The notes beneath the pieces were generated by a model. It was not told the origin of the DNA and made no database searches. It saw only the letters and a program-made list of their open reading frames with translations. Of a DNA stretch of 64,000 nt, positions 8,703 through 16,302 are shown in pieces. Where the stretch lies: the NCBI GenBank assembly GCA_050945695.1, contig JBMNTK010000001.1, positions 13,769 to 77,768 of the forward strand, written 5' to 3'. The stretch is from Ch71 sp050945695 (lineage in GTDB: Bacteria; Chloroflexota; Anaerolineae; DRVO01). The translations under genes and the position numbers were made by a program. How positions within the stretch are numbered: the stretch's first letter is position 1; each line of letters opens with the position of its first letter.

Positions 8703-9529
8703 GTTGACTCCTTTTGGGTCAAACGTCTCTACGTTGCCCAATGATAGGCGCCTGCCACCCCCTTGGCATCCCCGCTTGCGGGTACCCCGCCCTGCCAGGA
8801 ACGGGTCAGCCGGGCTAACTGGGATTAGGTAGGCGGTGGGGATTGGCCACAGAGGCACGGAGACACAGAGGTGACACGTGACGAGTGACGCGTGACCGGC
8901 CACGACACCCACGCTACACGCCTGTGGGGGCGGACGACCCGGTCCGCCCTCAGGGGGCACAACGAGTGCCAGTCCGGCGTCGGCCTTCGCCGACGCCCTG
9001 CCGAAGGCCCCTTAGCCCCGAATTCCATTCGCGAGCTCCGGCCGACCACAGATTCCTCGCTTCACTCGGAATGACAAGGAGAGGCGCTCGGGATGACGCA
9101 CCGCCGAGGAGTCCGCATCCTCAGGCGCGGCTTCGCTGGCCCATCCTTGCGGCGTTGGCATGGGATTCGCACGCAACTTGTGCTAGGCACGGCCTCGGGA
9201 GGGTACACTGTAGCCCTCATCGCCGGGGAAGCTCTCGCGCTTTGCTGCCCATCCCTTCGTCACTCCACCCTCGCTGCCACCGCCGGAGCGCCCATCGCCG
9301 GGTACGCCTCTTCGCCAGGCGCACCCTCCTCTCCGAGGCCCTGCCTGGATAGGGCGCCCTTGACGAGTGACAGTTATGTCTATATGATGCCCCGGCCTTG
9401 GGTAGGCCACCCCGACAGCCTCTGCGCCTTCGCCGCGCGGACGGTTGGGGGGTCCGGGGGAGCATCTCCGGCCATGTTCGCCTGAGTGCCGGTCGCCTGG
9501 GGCGCTGAGTCCGATACTGCAATCCGGGA
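8703..9529. other. Long intergenic region with dispersed repeats
   Basis: About 830 bases without a convincing gene. Bases 8849-8962 carry a composite repeat (see separate entry). Bases around 9052-9080 carry a TTCCTCGCTTCACTCGGAAT fragment related to the element at 53737-53806. ORFs at 9093-9485 and on the opposite strand at 9183-9602 have no family features or ribosome site and look random. Confidence 0.6.
8849..8962 (+). repeat. Composite dispersed repeat, copy 1
   Basis: A CACAGAGGCACGGAGACACAG block, then a GTGACACGTGACGAGTGAC block rich in GTGAC and CACGTG, then a palindromic GGGGCGGACGACC...GTCCGCCC block. The same order is found in reverse orientation at about 13304-13408, so the two form a large inverted pair around the hybrid kinase region. 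Confidence 0.7.
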
Positions 9530-12406
9530 GTGGATGGGTTGACCGGCAAGGCTCAACGCGTGGGGGAAGGAAGACGACCGTTCTTGCCTGTACAGCAAGC
9601 ACTAGCCCGCGGCTGGCTCCAGGCTGCCCTGGGCTTGGTGGTCGTCCTTTACCTCACTACCTTTGTTACCCCTCAACTGCCTCGGCCTGACCTGAGCCTG
9701 TACCTGGTGCAGCCGTTACTGTGGCTGGCGCTAGGAGCGGTGGCTCTGGCGTCTGGCCCCGGTGACCTGACGCGGCCGGACCGCTGGATGGTGTCGGTGG
9801 CGGCGCTGGTGGGGCTGTTCCAGGTGGCGCTGTTTCTGGTGGCAGGGATGCTCTCCGGTTTTGGGCTGTCGCCCTATTCCCACGGTCTGCTGCCGGTAGC
9901 GCTCAACCTCGTGTTCGTCTTCTCGCGGCTCTTTGGGCTGGAGATGGCCCGCTGGCGTCTGGTCCGGCCGTTCATGCGCAGTTCCAGTGCTGGCGGGATG
10001 GTGCTGGTGTGGCTGGGCCTGGCCCTGGCTTCGGTCCCCCTGTCGGGGCTGAGCCAACTGGGCGACCCGGCCTCGGCTTTCCGCATCACCGGCCGGATGC
10101 TGCTTCCGGCAGCCTCGGAGAGCCTACTGGCTACCTATCTGGCTGTGGTGAGTGGCCCTGCCGCGGCGATTGCCTACCGCGGGGCGCTGGCAGGCTTCGA
10201 GTGGCTGTTCCCCCTGCTGCCCAACCCGATCTGGCCGATCACCGCCTTCCTGGGAACAGTCTCGCCCCTGCTGGGGCTGCTCGTGGTGCGAGACCTGGCC
10301 GAGTTCCGCAAGGCCAAGGACCTAAGCGACGCTCTAAACCGCATCAACGCCATCATCAACTCCTCCCTGGACATTGACCGCATCATGCACCAGGTGGTGG
10401 CGGAGTCGGGCCGAGTGCTGGACGCGGACTACACGTGCGTGGTGGCGCGACGGCGTGGCTCTTGGCAGGTGCGCTACGCCCACGGCATGGCCCCCGTGGC
10501 CCCCTGGGCTGATTCCGGAGAGGATGAGCTATCGCTGCCCGACCGGCTGCGCTCCAGCAAGGATATCCTGGCGGTGGAGGATGTGCGCCGCAGCGAGTGG
10601 CGACGCCACCGAGCCCTGGAGCGAAGCGGGGTGCGCGCCTTTCTGGCCGTGCCCTTGGCCGTGCGGCGCGACGTGATTGGGGTCTTGGTCTTTAGCTCCT
10701 ACTCCGGCCTAGCCTCCTTCTCCGTAGCGCAGTTGGACTTCGCCCGCAAGCTGTCAGCCTCCATCTCGCTTGCCCTAGCCAACGCCCGCCTCTATCAGAA
10801 CGAGCGCCGCCAGCACCTCCTGCTGGACGCCGTGGTGCGCAATGCGCCCGCTGCCATTGCCGTGCTGGATGGGCGGAGCCTGCGGGTACGCTGGGCCAAC
10901 CCAGCGGCCGTGAAGGTGCTCGACCCCCCCCTGCGTCAGGACAGCATCACCGGCATGCGGATCGAGGATATCCTCCCTGGGGCAGTCGAGGCTGGCATCG
11001 TCCAGGCCGCCCGGGAGGTTCTGCGCCGGGGCACTCCTCTCTCCGCTGCCGAGCAGCCGTACAGTGGCTTTGCCCGGGGCCAGACGTACTGGCGCTACAC
11101 CCTCCTGCCCCTAAATGTGCCCGGGAAGGAGTCGCCGGACCTGCTGGTGGTGGCCTTGGAGGTCACGGAGCAGGTGCAGTCTAGGCAGCGTGTGGCGGAG
11201 GTGGCTGCCGAGGCGGAGGAGAAGCTTCAGCGAAGCCTGCGCGAACTGGAGCAGACCCAACAGCAGCTCTTCCAGGCCCAGAAGCTGGAGACCGTGGGCC
11301 GCCTGGCGGGGGGTATCGCCCACGACTTCAACAACCTCCTGACCGCGATCATGGGCTATGCCCAGATCGTGCTCGCTTCCCTGCCGGAAGGACCCCTCCA
11401 GCAGGACGTGGAGGAAATCGTACAGGCCGCCAAGCGGGCCACGGGGCTCACGAACCGGCTCTTGGCCTTCTCCCGCCGCCAGGTCATCCGTCCCCAGGCC
11501 TTAGAGCTGGACCGTCAGATCGAGAGCATGCACGACCTTCTGGCTCGGCTCCTCGGCGACGATGTGGAACTCGTCATGCGCCTGGGCACTGACGGCGGCA
11601 TCGTCCAGGCCGACCCGAACCAGCTAGAGCAGGTGGTGGTGAACCTGGTCGTCAACGCCGGCGACGCCATGCCGGAGGGGGGCACCCTCACCCTGGAGAC
11701 GAGCCCTGTCGTGCTGGAGGACTCCGCTCCTGCCGATGGCCTCGGGCCGGGCCGATACCTCGCCCTCTCCGTCAGCGATACCGGAACCGGCATGACGAAC
11801 GAGGTGAAGGAGCACCTCTTCGAGCCCTTCTTCACCACTAAGCCCACGGGGCTGGGCACGGGCCTAGGGCTGGCCACCGTGTATGGGATCATCAAGCAGC
11901 ACGGAGGCGGGGTCACCGTACAGAGTGAACTGGGTCGCGGGTCTACCTTCACCATCTATCTGCCCCAGGTCGAACCCGAGGTCACCGAGCCCGAGGCCGT
12001 TCCCGCGCCGGATGAGGAACGCCTCCCCCGCGGACGGGAAGTGGTGCTGGTGGCAGAGGATGAGGAGACGGTGCGATCCATCGTGGTGCGCCTGCTCCAC
12101 GCCCAGGGGTACCGGGTGCTGGAGGCCGAGGACGGTCAGGCTGGGCTGGAGCTAGCGCGGCGTCACCCAGGGCCCATTGACCTACTGCTGACCGACGTGA
12201 TGATGCCGCGCATGGGCGGCCACGAGCTGGCCGAGCGCCTGCGACAGGAGCGCCCCGATACCCGGGTGCTGTTCATGTCGGGCTACAACACTGAGGAGAA
12301 TCTCCTGCGCTTGCCCGGATGTGACGGCCCAGTGGGGCTCTTACCCAAGCCGTTCACCCACCGGGATTTGGCACGGAAGGTGCGGGAGATACTGGACTGC
12401 CAGTAG
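9530..12406 (+). CDS. Hybrid sensor histidine kinase (membrane, GAF, PAS, kinase, receiver)
   Basis: Protein of 958 residues. About six or seven hydrophobic segments lie in residues 32-255, then a GAF domain (about 270-420), a PAS domain (about 430-550), a coiled linker, HisKA with phosphoacceptor His598 in GGIAHDFNNLLT, HATPase (ending with GTGLGLATVYGI), and a C-terminal receiver with LLLTDVMMP. A multistep phosphorelay sensor is expected. The start is uncertain: GTG at 9530 has GGGAG too close, whereas TTG at 9539 has GGGAG eight bases upstream. No partner regulator or phosphotransfer gene is adjacent. Confidence 0.92.
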   Translation: MDGLTGKAQRVGEGRRPFLPVQQALARGWLQAALGLVVVLYLTTFVTPQLPRPDLSLYLVQPLLWLALGAVALASGPGDLTRPDRWMVSVAALVGLFQVALFLVAGMLSGFGLSPYSHGLLPVALNLVFVFSRLFGLEMARWRLVRPFMRSSSAGGMVLVWLGLALASVPLSGLSQLGDPASAFRITGRMLLPAASESLLATYLAVVSGPAAAIAYRGALAGFEWLFPLLPNPIWPITAFLGTVSPLLGLLVVRDLAEFRKAKDLSDALNRINAIINSSLDIDRIMHQVVAESGRVLDADYTCVVARRRGSWQVRYAHGMAPVAPWADSGEDELSLPDRLRSSKDILAVEDVRRSEWRRHRALERSGVRAFLAVPLAVRRDVIGVLVFSSYSGLASFSVAQLDFARKLSASISLALANARLYQNERRQHLLLDAVVRNAPAAIAVLDGRSLRVRWANPAAVKVLDPPLRQDSITGMRIEDILPGAVEAGIVQAAREVLRRGTPLSAAEQPYSGFARGQTYWRYTLLPLNVPGKESPDLLVVALEVTEQVQSRQRVAEVAAEAEEKLQRSLRELEQTQQQLFQAQKLETVGRLAGGIAHDFNNLLTAIMGYAQIVLASLPEGPLQQDVEEIVQAAKRATGLTNRLLAFSRRQVIRPQALELDRQIESMHDLLARLLGDDVELVMRLGTDGGIVQADPNQLEQVVVNLVVNAGDAMPEGGTLTLETSPVVLEDSAPADGLGPGRYLALSVSDTGTGMTNEVKEHLFEPFFTTKPTGLGTGLGLATVYGIIKQHGGGVTVQSELGRGSTFTIYLPQVEPEVTEPEAVPAPDEERLPRGREVVLVAEDEETVRSIVVRLLHAQGYRVLEAEDGQAGLELARRHPGPIDLLLTDVMMPRMGGHELAERLRQERPDTRVLFMSGYNTEENLLRLPGCDGPVGLLPKPFTHRDLARKVREILDCQ

Positions 12407-12475
12407 GGATGTCTTGGCGGCCCTAACCATTTTCTAATACATTCGGCTCCACTTTCATATGGATTAGGACTAAGG

Positions 12476-12481
12476 TACTAT
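12476..12481 (+). promoter_or_regulatory. Candidate -10 element upstream of the structured leader
   Basis: TACTAT inside an unusually AT-rich patch (about 12430-12481). It would place transcription start near 12488, just before the inverted repeats at 12496-12561. No convincing -35 is seen. Confidence 0.35.
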
Positions 12482-12495
12482 CACTCGAGTCTAGG

Positions 12496-12597
12496 CAACG
12501 ATGCCAGCGGATCATCCCGCGGGAGCGAGTGTCCGCAAGCGAGTGACACTCCGTATCGTTGGTGCGAGTGAGGCATGGCGGGGGGCAACGGGTGCCT
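12496..12597 (+). ncRNA. Candidate structured leader RNA before the 62-residue ORF
   Basis: Nested inverted repeats: an outer stem CAACGAT (12496-12502) with ATCGTTG (12555-12561), an inner hairpin GAGTGTC (12527-12533) with GACACTC (12545-12551), and a small GCGG/CCGC hairpin between. A further AGGCA/TGCCT hairpin lies at 12571-12597. The heptamer GCGAGTG occurs three times (12525, 12539, 12564). This could be a cis-regulatory leader for the ORF at 12623 or an independent RNA. It matches no riboswitch class I know. Confidence 0.4.
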
Positions 12598-12622
12598 TAC
12601 AAGTACGGCAGGAGTGGAAGGG

Positions 12623-12811
12623 ATGACCGATCTTAACAAGCTGGTGTATAAGGCAAGTAAAGGAGAGCTGCGCGTCGACGAACTGACCGAAGACGCAACT
12701 GCTCTCGCCCAGTTCGAGCTTTCGACTGAGGAGAAGGTGGCGCTGCAGCGTCACGTTCAGAGCGGCCAGTGGACGAACTTCGTCCCCAAGGCCGCCAGCG
12801 GCTGGATATAG
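12623..12811 (+). CDS. Small protein of 62 residues, possible LigA-like or RiPP-precursor-like peptide
   Basis: Starts MTDLNKLVYKASKGELRVD, has an acidic helical middle (FELSTEEKVALQRHV, about residues 32-46), and ends in an unusual polar and aromatic tail (GQWTNFVPKAASGWI). The ATG at 12623 has GGAG and AAGGG upstream; the ORF could be read further 5' but without a site. The middle loosely recalls LigA-like domains that also occur as leaders of some RiPP precursors, but this is only a suspicion. No maturation enzyme is adjacent. A real small gene is supported by the ribosome site, acidic composition and the upstream structured region. Confidence 0.5.
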   Translation: MTDLNKLVYKASKGELRVDELTEDATALAQFELSTEEKVALQRHVQSGQWTNFVPKAASGWI

Positions 12812-13052
12812 GTCTGAACCAGCCTTCGCCAAGGGTGGGTTCACCGAACCCAAACCGAACCGCAATCCTCCCACCCTGGAGATGACCTAGACCATCCAGC
12901 AGGGAGAGTGCCGAGCCCGGGCAGCACCGGACCGGCCTCGCCAACGACGGTACTATAGCAATGCACCCGGGCCCCGGGGTTTGGCTGCCCTTCGCCTTAG
13001 TAGCCGACCCCAGCGCGCTTGAGCGTAGAGGCCACCCCGCCATGCCAACCGA

Positions 13053-13084
13053 ACGGGCTGCCCGATCCTAGAGGGGCAGCCCGT
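13053..13084. repeat. Perfect 11-bp hairpin
   Basis: ACGGGCTGCCC at 13053-13063 pairs with GGGCAGCCCGT at 13074-13084 around a 10-base loop. No T-tract follows on either strand, so it is not a convincing intrinsic terminator; it may be another dispersed palindrome. Confidence 0.6.
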
Positions 13085-13157
13085 CCCCTGTCCCGAACGC
13101 GCCGGGAATGATGACAAACACAGGAAGTCAGCTACTGCTTGCTTCCTTTCCACTCAA

Positions 13158-13195
13158 GGTAGCGAGGAGCGGATAAGGCGCCGTTCCTCGCTACC
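13158..13195. repeat. Perfect 11-bp hairpin
   Basis: GGTAGCGAGGA at 13158-13168 pairs with TCCTCGCTACC at 13185-13195 around a 16-base loop. Role unknown; no T-run. Confidence 0.6.
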
Positions 13196-13303
13196 CTGCT
13201 TACGCCTCCGCTCCCCTGAGTAACCCCGGGCTGCCAACTTATGTCAAACCGAGCGCATTGGCCGTCGAATCAACTCGGGGCTGTTGGGCTTTTGGCTGGG
13301 CGT

Positions 13304-13408
13304 CTTGCCCTCAGAGGGCGGACGGGGTCGTCCGCCCCTACCGGCGTGTGGCGTGTCACGAGTCACGTATCACCTCTGTGTCTCCGTGTCTCTGTGGCTA
13401 GTCCCCGC
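13304..13408 (-). repeat. Composite dispersed repeat, copy 2 (inverted)
   Basis: GAGGGCGGACGGGGTCGTCC, then GTGTCACGAGTCACGTATCAC, then CTCTGTGTCTCCGTGTCTCTG. This is the reverse-oriented counterpart of the element at 8849-8962 with the same block order. Confidence 0.7.
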
Positions 13409-13424
13409 CTGGAGGCGGAAGCTC

Positions 13425-13859
13425 TTAGTTGTCCGAACGGCACTTCGGGCAGATGCCGGGGATGGTCGTCTGCCCCAGGTCGGCATCGAAGCCGTAGCGG
13501 TCGTGGAGGTAGCCACGCAACGATGCCAGCTCTGTCTCGTCTAGCCCGAACAGGCCACCGCAGCGCTGGCAGAGCAGATGGGGATGAGGATGCTCGGTGC
13601 CCAGGAACTCCCAGAGACGCTCTTTGCGGCCGGTCTCGATGCACTTGACGAAGTCAATCTCCGAGAGGACCTCGAGCGTGCGGTAGACGGTCACGAGGTC
13701 CAGGCCTGGATCGCTCCGTTGGGCCCGTTCGTGGAGGGCTTCGGCGGTGGTGGTGCGCCCGGGCAGCTCGTGGAGGGCGCGGAGGATGGCCTCCCTTTGG
13801 GGTGTGAGCCGGAAGCCGCGCGCCCTTAGCTCGTCACGGAACTTCTCGTAGCAGGACAC
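13425..13859 (-). CDS. Fur-family metal-responsive repressor
   Basis: Protein of 144 residues with the Fur layout: a winged helix (RGFRLTPQREAILRAL and LVTVYRTLEVL, about residues 14-65), then a dimerisation and metal domain with HPHPHLLCQRC (about 90-100) and CPKC near the C-terminus, giving two CxxC pairs for a structural zinc. It is last in an operon behind a CooT-like nickel protein and a small His-rich helix protein, so a nickel- or zinc-responsive subtype is plausible; the sequence alone cannot separate Fur, Zur and Nur. GTG start at 13859, three bases after the preceding stop. Confidence 0.9.
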   Translation of the reverse strand: MSCYEKFRDELRARGFRLTPQREAILRALHELPGRTTTAEALHERAQRSDPGLDLVTVYRTLEVLSEIDFVKCIETGRKERLWEFLGTEHPHPHLLCQRCGGLFGLDETELASLRGYLHDRYGFDADLGQTTIPGICPKCRSDN

Positions 13860-13862
13860 AAC

Positions 13863-14075
13863 CTACCCTGCACCCTCTAGGGAGGCGAGCGCTGCCTCCA
13901 GTTCGGCGTTGGCCTGTTCCATCGCCCGGGCGGCGGCGGTGATACGGTCGGCAGCGGCGGCATGGCCGATGGCGCGTACGCGCTCTGCCCAGCGACGGAA
14001 CTCCTCCGCATGCTCAGCGTTGTGCTCCATCCAGTGGGGAAGGAGGACCTTCACCCGCTCCTGGTCATCTGCCAT
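13863..14075 (-). CDS. Small helical His-rich protein beside CooT
   Basis: Seventy residues, all-helical and charged. HWMEHNAEHAEEF places His14, His18 and His22 at i, i+4, i+8 spacing with Glu17 and Glu21, which would line one face of a helix and could bind metal. The gene overlaps the end of cooT by 11 bp and has GAGGAG upstream of its ATG. A small accessory or metallochaperone role with CooT is inferred from operon position; no characterised family is assigned. Confidence 0.8.
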   Translation of the reverse strand: MADDQERVKVLLPHWMEHNAEHAEEFRRWAERVRAIGHAAAADRITAAARAMEQANAELEAALASLEGAG

Positions 14076-14277
14076 CAGGCTGCTCCTCGCTCAGGGGGAC
14101 GAGATTGACGGTATGCTTGAGGAAGTCCACGCTGACCACGCGGGCGCGCACTAACTGCGGTTCCTCGAAGAAGGTGGCCAGGCGCACGCCCTCCGGGACC
14201 TCTTCGAGCATTATGACGTCCTCGGCAATCAACTCTGATGAGCCGTTAGCCGCAAGGTAGACTTTGGCCTGACACAT
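14065..14277 (-). CDS. cooT: CooT-family nickel-binding protein
   Basis: Seventy residues starting MCQAKVYLAANG; the CooT family is defined by the small beta-barrel fold and the Cys at position 2, which in the characterised dimer binds nickel used for CO dehydrogenase maturation. The rest (VPEGVRLATFFEEP, VSVDFLKHTVNLVPL) fits the family length and pattern. AGGGGAG lies upstream of the ATG. No CO dehydrogenase or CooC/CooJ gene is in the window, so the client enzyme is unknown. It is first in an operon with a His-helix protein and a Fur-family regulator. Confidence 0.85.
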   Translation of the reverse strand: MCQAKVYLAANGSSELIAEDVIMLEEVPEGVRLATFFEEPQLVRARVVSVDFLKHTVNLVPLSEEQPDGR

Positions 14278-14445
14278 GGACGCTCCCCTACTAGGCCGGA
14301 CCTAAAGAACGCCGACACGGTTACCATACACTGCCGGCAGAGGCCCCGCAAGGCAGGGGTTGGTGTCACTGCCTCGGTGGCTGGCCTGCTCCAGGCCGGT
14401 GACAGGGAGATCCGCCCGGGGCTGTTATCGGCGGGGCGGGGCGGG

Positions 14446-14451
14446 TATAAT
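14446..14451 (+). promoter_or_regulatory. Consensus -10 giving a probable leaderless mRNA
   Basis: TATAAT ends seven bases before the ATG at 14459, which would place the transcription start at or next to the start codon. No ribosome site precedes that ATG. The -35 region is poor. Confidence 0.5.
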
Positions 14452-14458
14452 CGGCGGC

Positions 14459-16177
14459 ATGACAGATCAGGGCTCCACCTGGATCGTAGCCTCGGCCCAG
14501 CGCCGGCTGCGGGAACTGCGCCGGCTGCGGGAGATCGTCGGGGTGCTGGGGCGCAATGGGCTAGACTTCGTAGTCGAGCAGCTGCGACTTCTCGACCTCG
14601 TTCCCCGGCGACTGATCCTGCGGGCTGCCCGCCCGCGGCCCGAGGTGGAGCGCATGACCATCCCCGAGCGGGTAAGGCGGACACTCGAGGACCTGGGGCC
14701 CACCTACATCAAAATCGGGCAAATCCTGGCCGGGCGAGCGGATGTCTTGCCGCCGGACTACTCGGACGAGCTGTCCCGCCTCTGGGACCAGGCACCGCCA
14801 GAGCCCCCGAGCACAGTGGTGCGCACCATCGAGGAGGAGCTGGGGGCGCCGCTCGGGCAGATCTTCGCCGAGTTCGAGCTCGAGCCGGTGGCAGCAGCCA
14901 GCTTGGCCCAGGTGCACCGAGCCCGGCTGCCCGACGGCCAGGTGGTGGCTGTCAAGGTGCAGCGCCCCGGGGTCCAAGAGGTGGTCCAGGCTGACCTGGA
15001 CATCCTGCGCGACCAGGCCACCTTCCTGGAGGGCCGCTTGGCGGTCGCCCGTGAGCGTCACCTGTCCGAGCTGGTAGAGGAGATCTCCTACGCCCTCCGG
15101 AGCGAGCTCGACTTTGCCCTGGAGGGGCGCAACGCCGACCGCCTCCGTCAGAACCTGAGCCGACTCGGGTTTGCCCACATCCCGAAGGTCTACCACGAGC
15201 TCAGCACTCACCGGCTGCTCGTCAGCGAGTTCATCGAGGGCATTCCCCTGAGCGATCCCGAGGCCCTGCGGGCGGCGGGGTACGACCTGAGGGCCATCGC
15301 GGCTCTGGGTACCCGCATGTACATGCAGATGATCTTCGAGGACGGCTTCTACCATGCCGATCCTCACCCCGGCAACGTCCTCATCAGCGGTGAGCGCATC
15401 GCTCTGGTGGACTTCGGCACCGTTGGGTACCTGACGCCGGAGATGCGCGAGAGCCTGGGGGCGATGCTCATGGCTTTCGTGGAGCAGGATCCCCAGCGCA
15501 TGGCCACCGTGATGCTGCGCATGGGGGCCATGCAGGAGTATGGCCGGGTGGAGGCGCTGGTCCAGGCGCTGCGCCGGCTCCTGTTGCGCTTCCATGGCAT
15601 AGAGCTGCGGGAGGTGTCCCTAGGCGAGCTCCTCACCGAGATCTTCGGCACCGCCCGCGAGTACCGGGTGCTGGTCCCAAGCGAACTGGCGCTGCTGGCC
15701 AAGACCCTGATCCTGCTGGAGGCAGTGGCCCGCCAGCTGCACCCGGGCTTCGAGCTGGTCTCGGAGGTTCAGCCCCACCTGGAACGCCTGGCCCGACAAC
15801 GGTTTCATCCCACCACTCTGGCCCGAGAGGGGCTCGACTTCGCCGAGCAGGCCCGGCACCTGGTGCAGTCGCTGCCGCTGCGCAGCGACCTGCTCTTGGA
15901 GAGGGTGGAACGAGGCCGGCTGGTGTTCGGTGTAGACATCCAGCGCATGGAGCAGCTCACGCGGCGCATCAACGACGTCGGAAACCGGCTTTCCTTTGCC
16001 ATCGTGGTGGCAGCGCTGGTGCTGGGATCGTCGGTGTTGTTGGCAGCGGGGCCGGAAGCCGCGATCTGGCGCATACCGATCGTCAACGCTAGAGTACCCA
16101 TTGGCGCCCTCACCTTCCTGGCAGCGGGCTTCTTTGGATTCTGGCTCCTCATCACCATGTTTCGCTCCCGCCGATGA
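14459..16177 (+). CDS. UbiB/ABC1/AarF-family atypical kinase
   Basis: Protein of 572 residues of the ADCK/UbiB family. Hallmarks in order: the KxGQ motif in KIGQILAGRADVLP, the Ala-rich nucleotide loop AAASLAQVHRARL, VAVKVQRPGV, the catalytic HADPHPGN, LVDFGTVGYL, and two C-terminal membrane helices ending in WLLITMF. The family supports quinone or isoprenoid lipid metabolism, probably as an ATPase. The ATG at 14459 is chosen because family homology begins just after it and a TATAAT box sits immediately upstream; the longer reading from 14360 contains that promoter. Confidence 0.92.
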   Translation: MTDQGSTWIVASAQRRLRELRRLREIVGVLGRNGLDFVVEQLRLLDLVPRRLILRAARPRPEVERMTIPERVRRTLEDLGPTYIKIGQILAGRADVLPPDYSDELSRLWDQAPPEPPSTVVRTIEEELGAPLGQIFAEFELEPVAAASLAQVHRARLPDGQVVAVKVQRPGVQEVVQADLDILRDQATFLEGRLAVARERHLSELVEEISYALRSELDFALEGRNADRLRQNLSRLGFAHIPKVYHELSTHRLLVSEFIEGIPLSDPEALRAAGYDLRAIAALGTRMYMQMIFEDGFYHADPHPGNVLISGERIALVDFGTVGYLTPEMRESLGAMLMAFVEQDPQRMATVMLRMGAMQEYGRVEALVQALRRLLLRFHGIELREVSLGELLTEIFGTAREYRVLVPSELALLAKTLILLEAVARQLHPGFELVSEVQPHLERLARQRFHPTTLAREGLDFAEQARHLVQSLPLRSDLLLERVERGRLVFGVDIQRMEQLTRRINDVGNRLSFAIVVAALVLGSSVLLAAGPEAAIWRIPIVNARVPIGALTFLAAGFFGFWLLITMFRSRR

Positions 16178-16188
16178 GCCACCGAGCT

Positions 16189-16204
16189 TGTTTCACGTGA
16201 AACA
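16189..16204. promoter_or_regulatory. parS centromere site 1
   Basis: TGTTTCACGTGAAACA, a perfect 16-bp match to the near-universal chromosomal parS palindrome bound by ParB. It lies just after the UbiB-like gene. Confidence 0.9.
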
Positions 16205-16270
16205 TCCACTGACCGGAGCGCCCCTCTTGGCACCCCCACGGTGACCGGGAGGGGAGCCGCGGCCAGCGCC

Positions 16271-16286
16271 TGTTTCACGTGAAACA
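16271..16286. promoter_or_regulatory. parS centromere site 2
   Basis: A second perfect TGTTTCACGTGAAACA, 82 bp from the first. It lies upstream of the methyltransferase ATG at 16303 and overlaps the alternative GTG at 16279. Confidence 0.9.
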
Positions 16287-16302
16287 AAGACCGGGAGAGA
16301 CG

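Larger units (their letters stand above)
12812..13424. other. Intergenic region with hairpins and repeats
   Basis: About 610 bases with no supportable gene. It holds two perfect hairpins (separate entries) and the second copy of the composite repeat at about 13304-13408. Nothing coding is seen. Confidence 0.6.

Noticed and set aside
9093..9485. Frame of 130 residues in the intergenic region before the hybrid kinase
   Set aside because: No ribosome site, no family pattern, and it overlaps repeat fragments.
12496..12597. c-di-GMP (GEMM) riboswitch
   Set aside because: The conserved GEMM core sequences are absent; only generic stems are seen.
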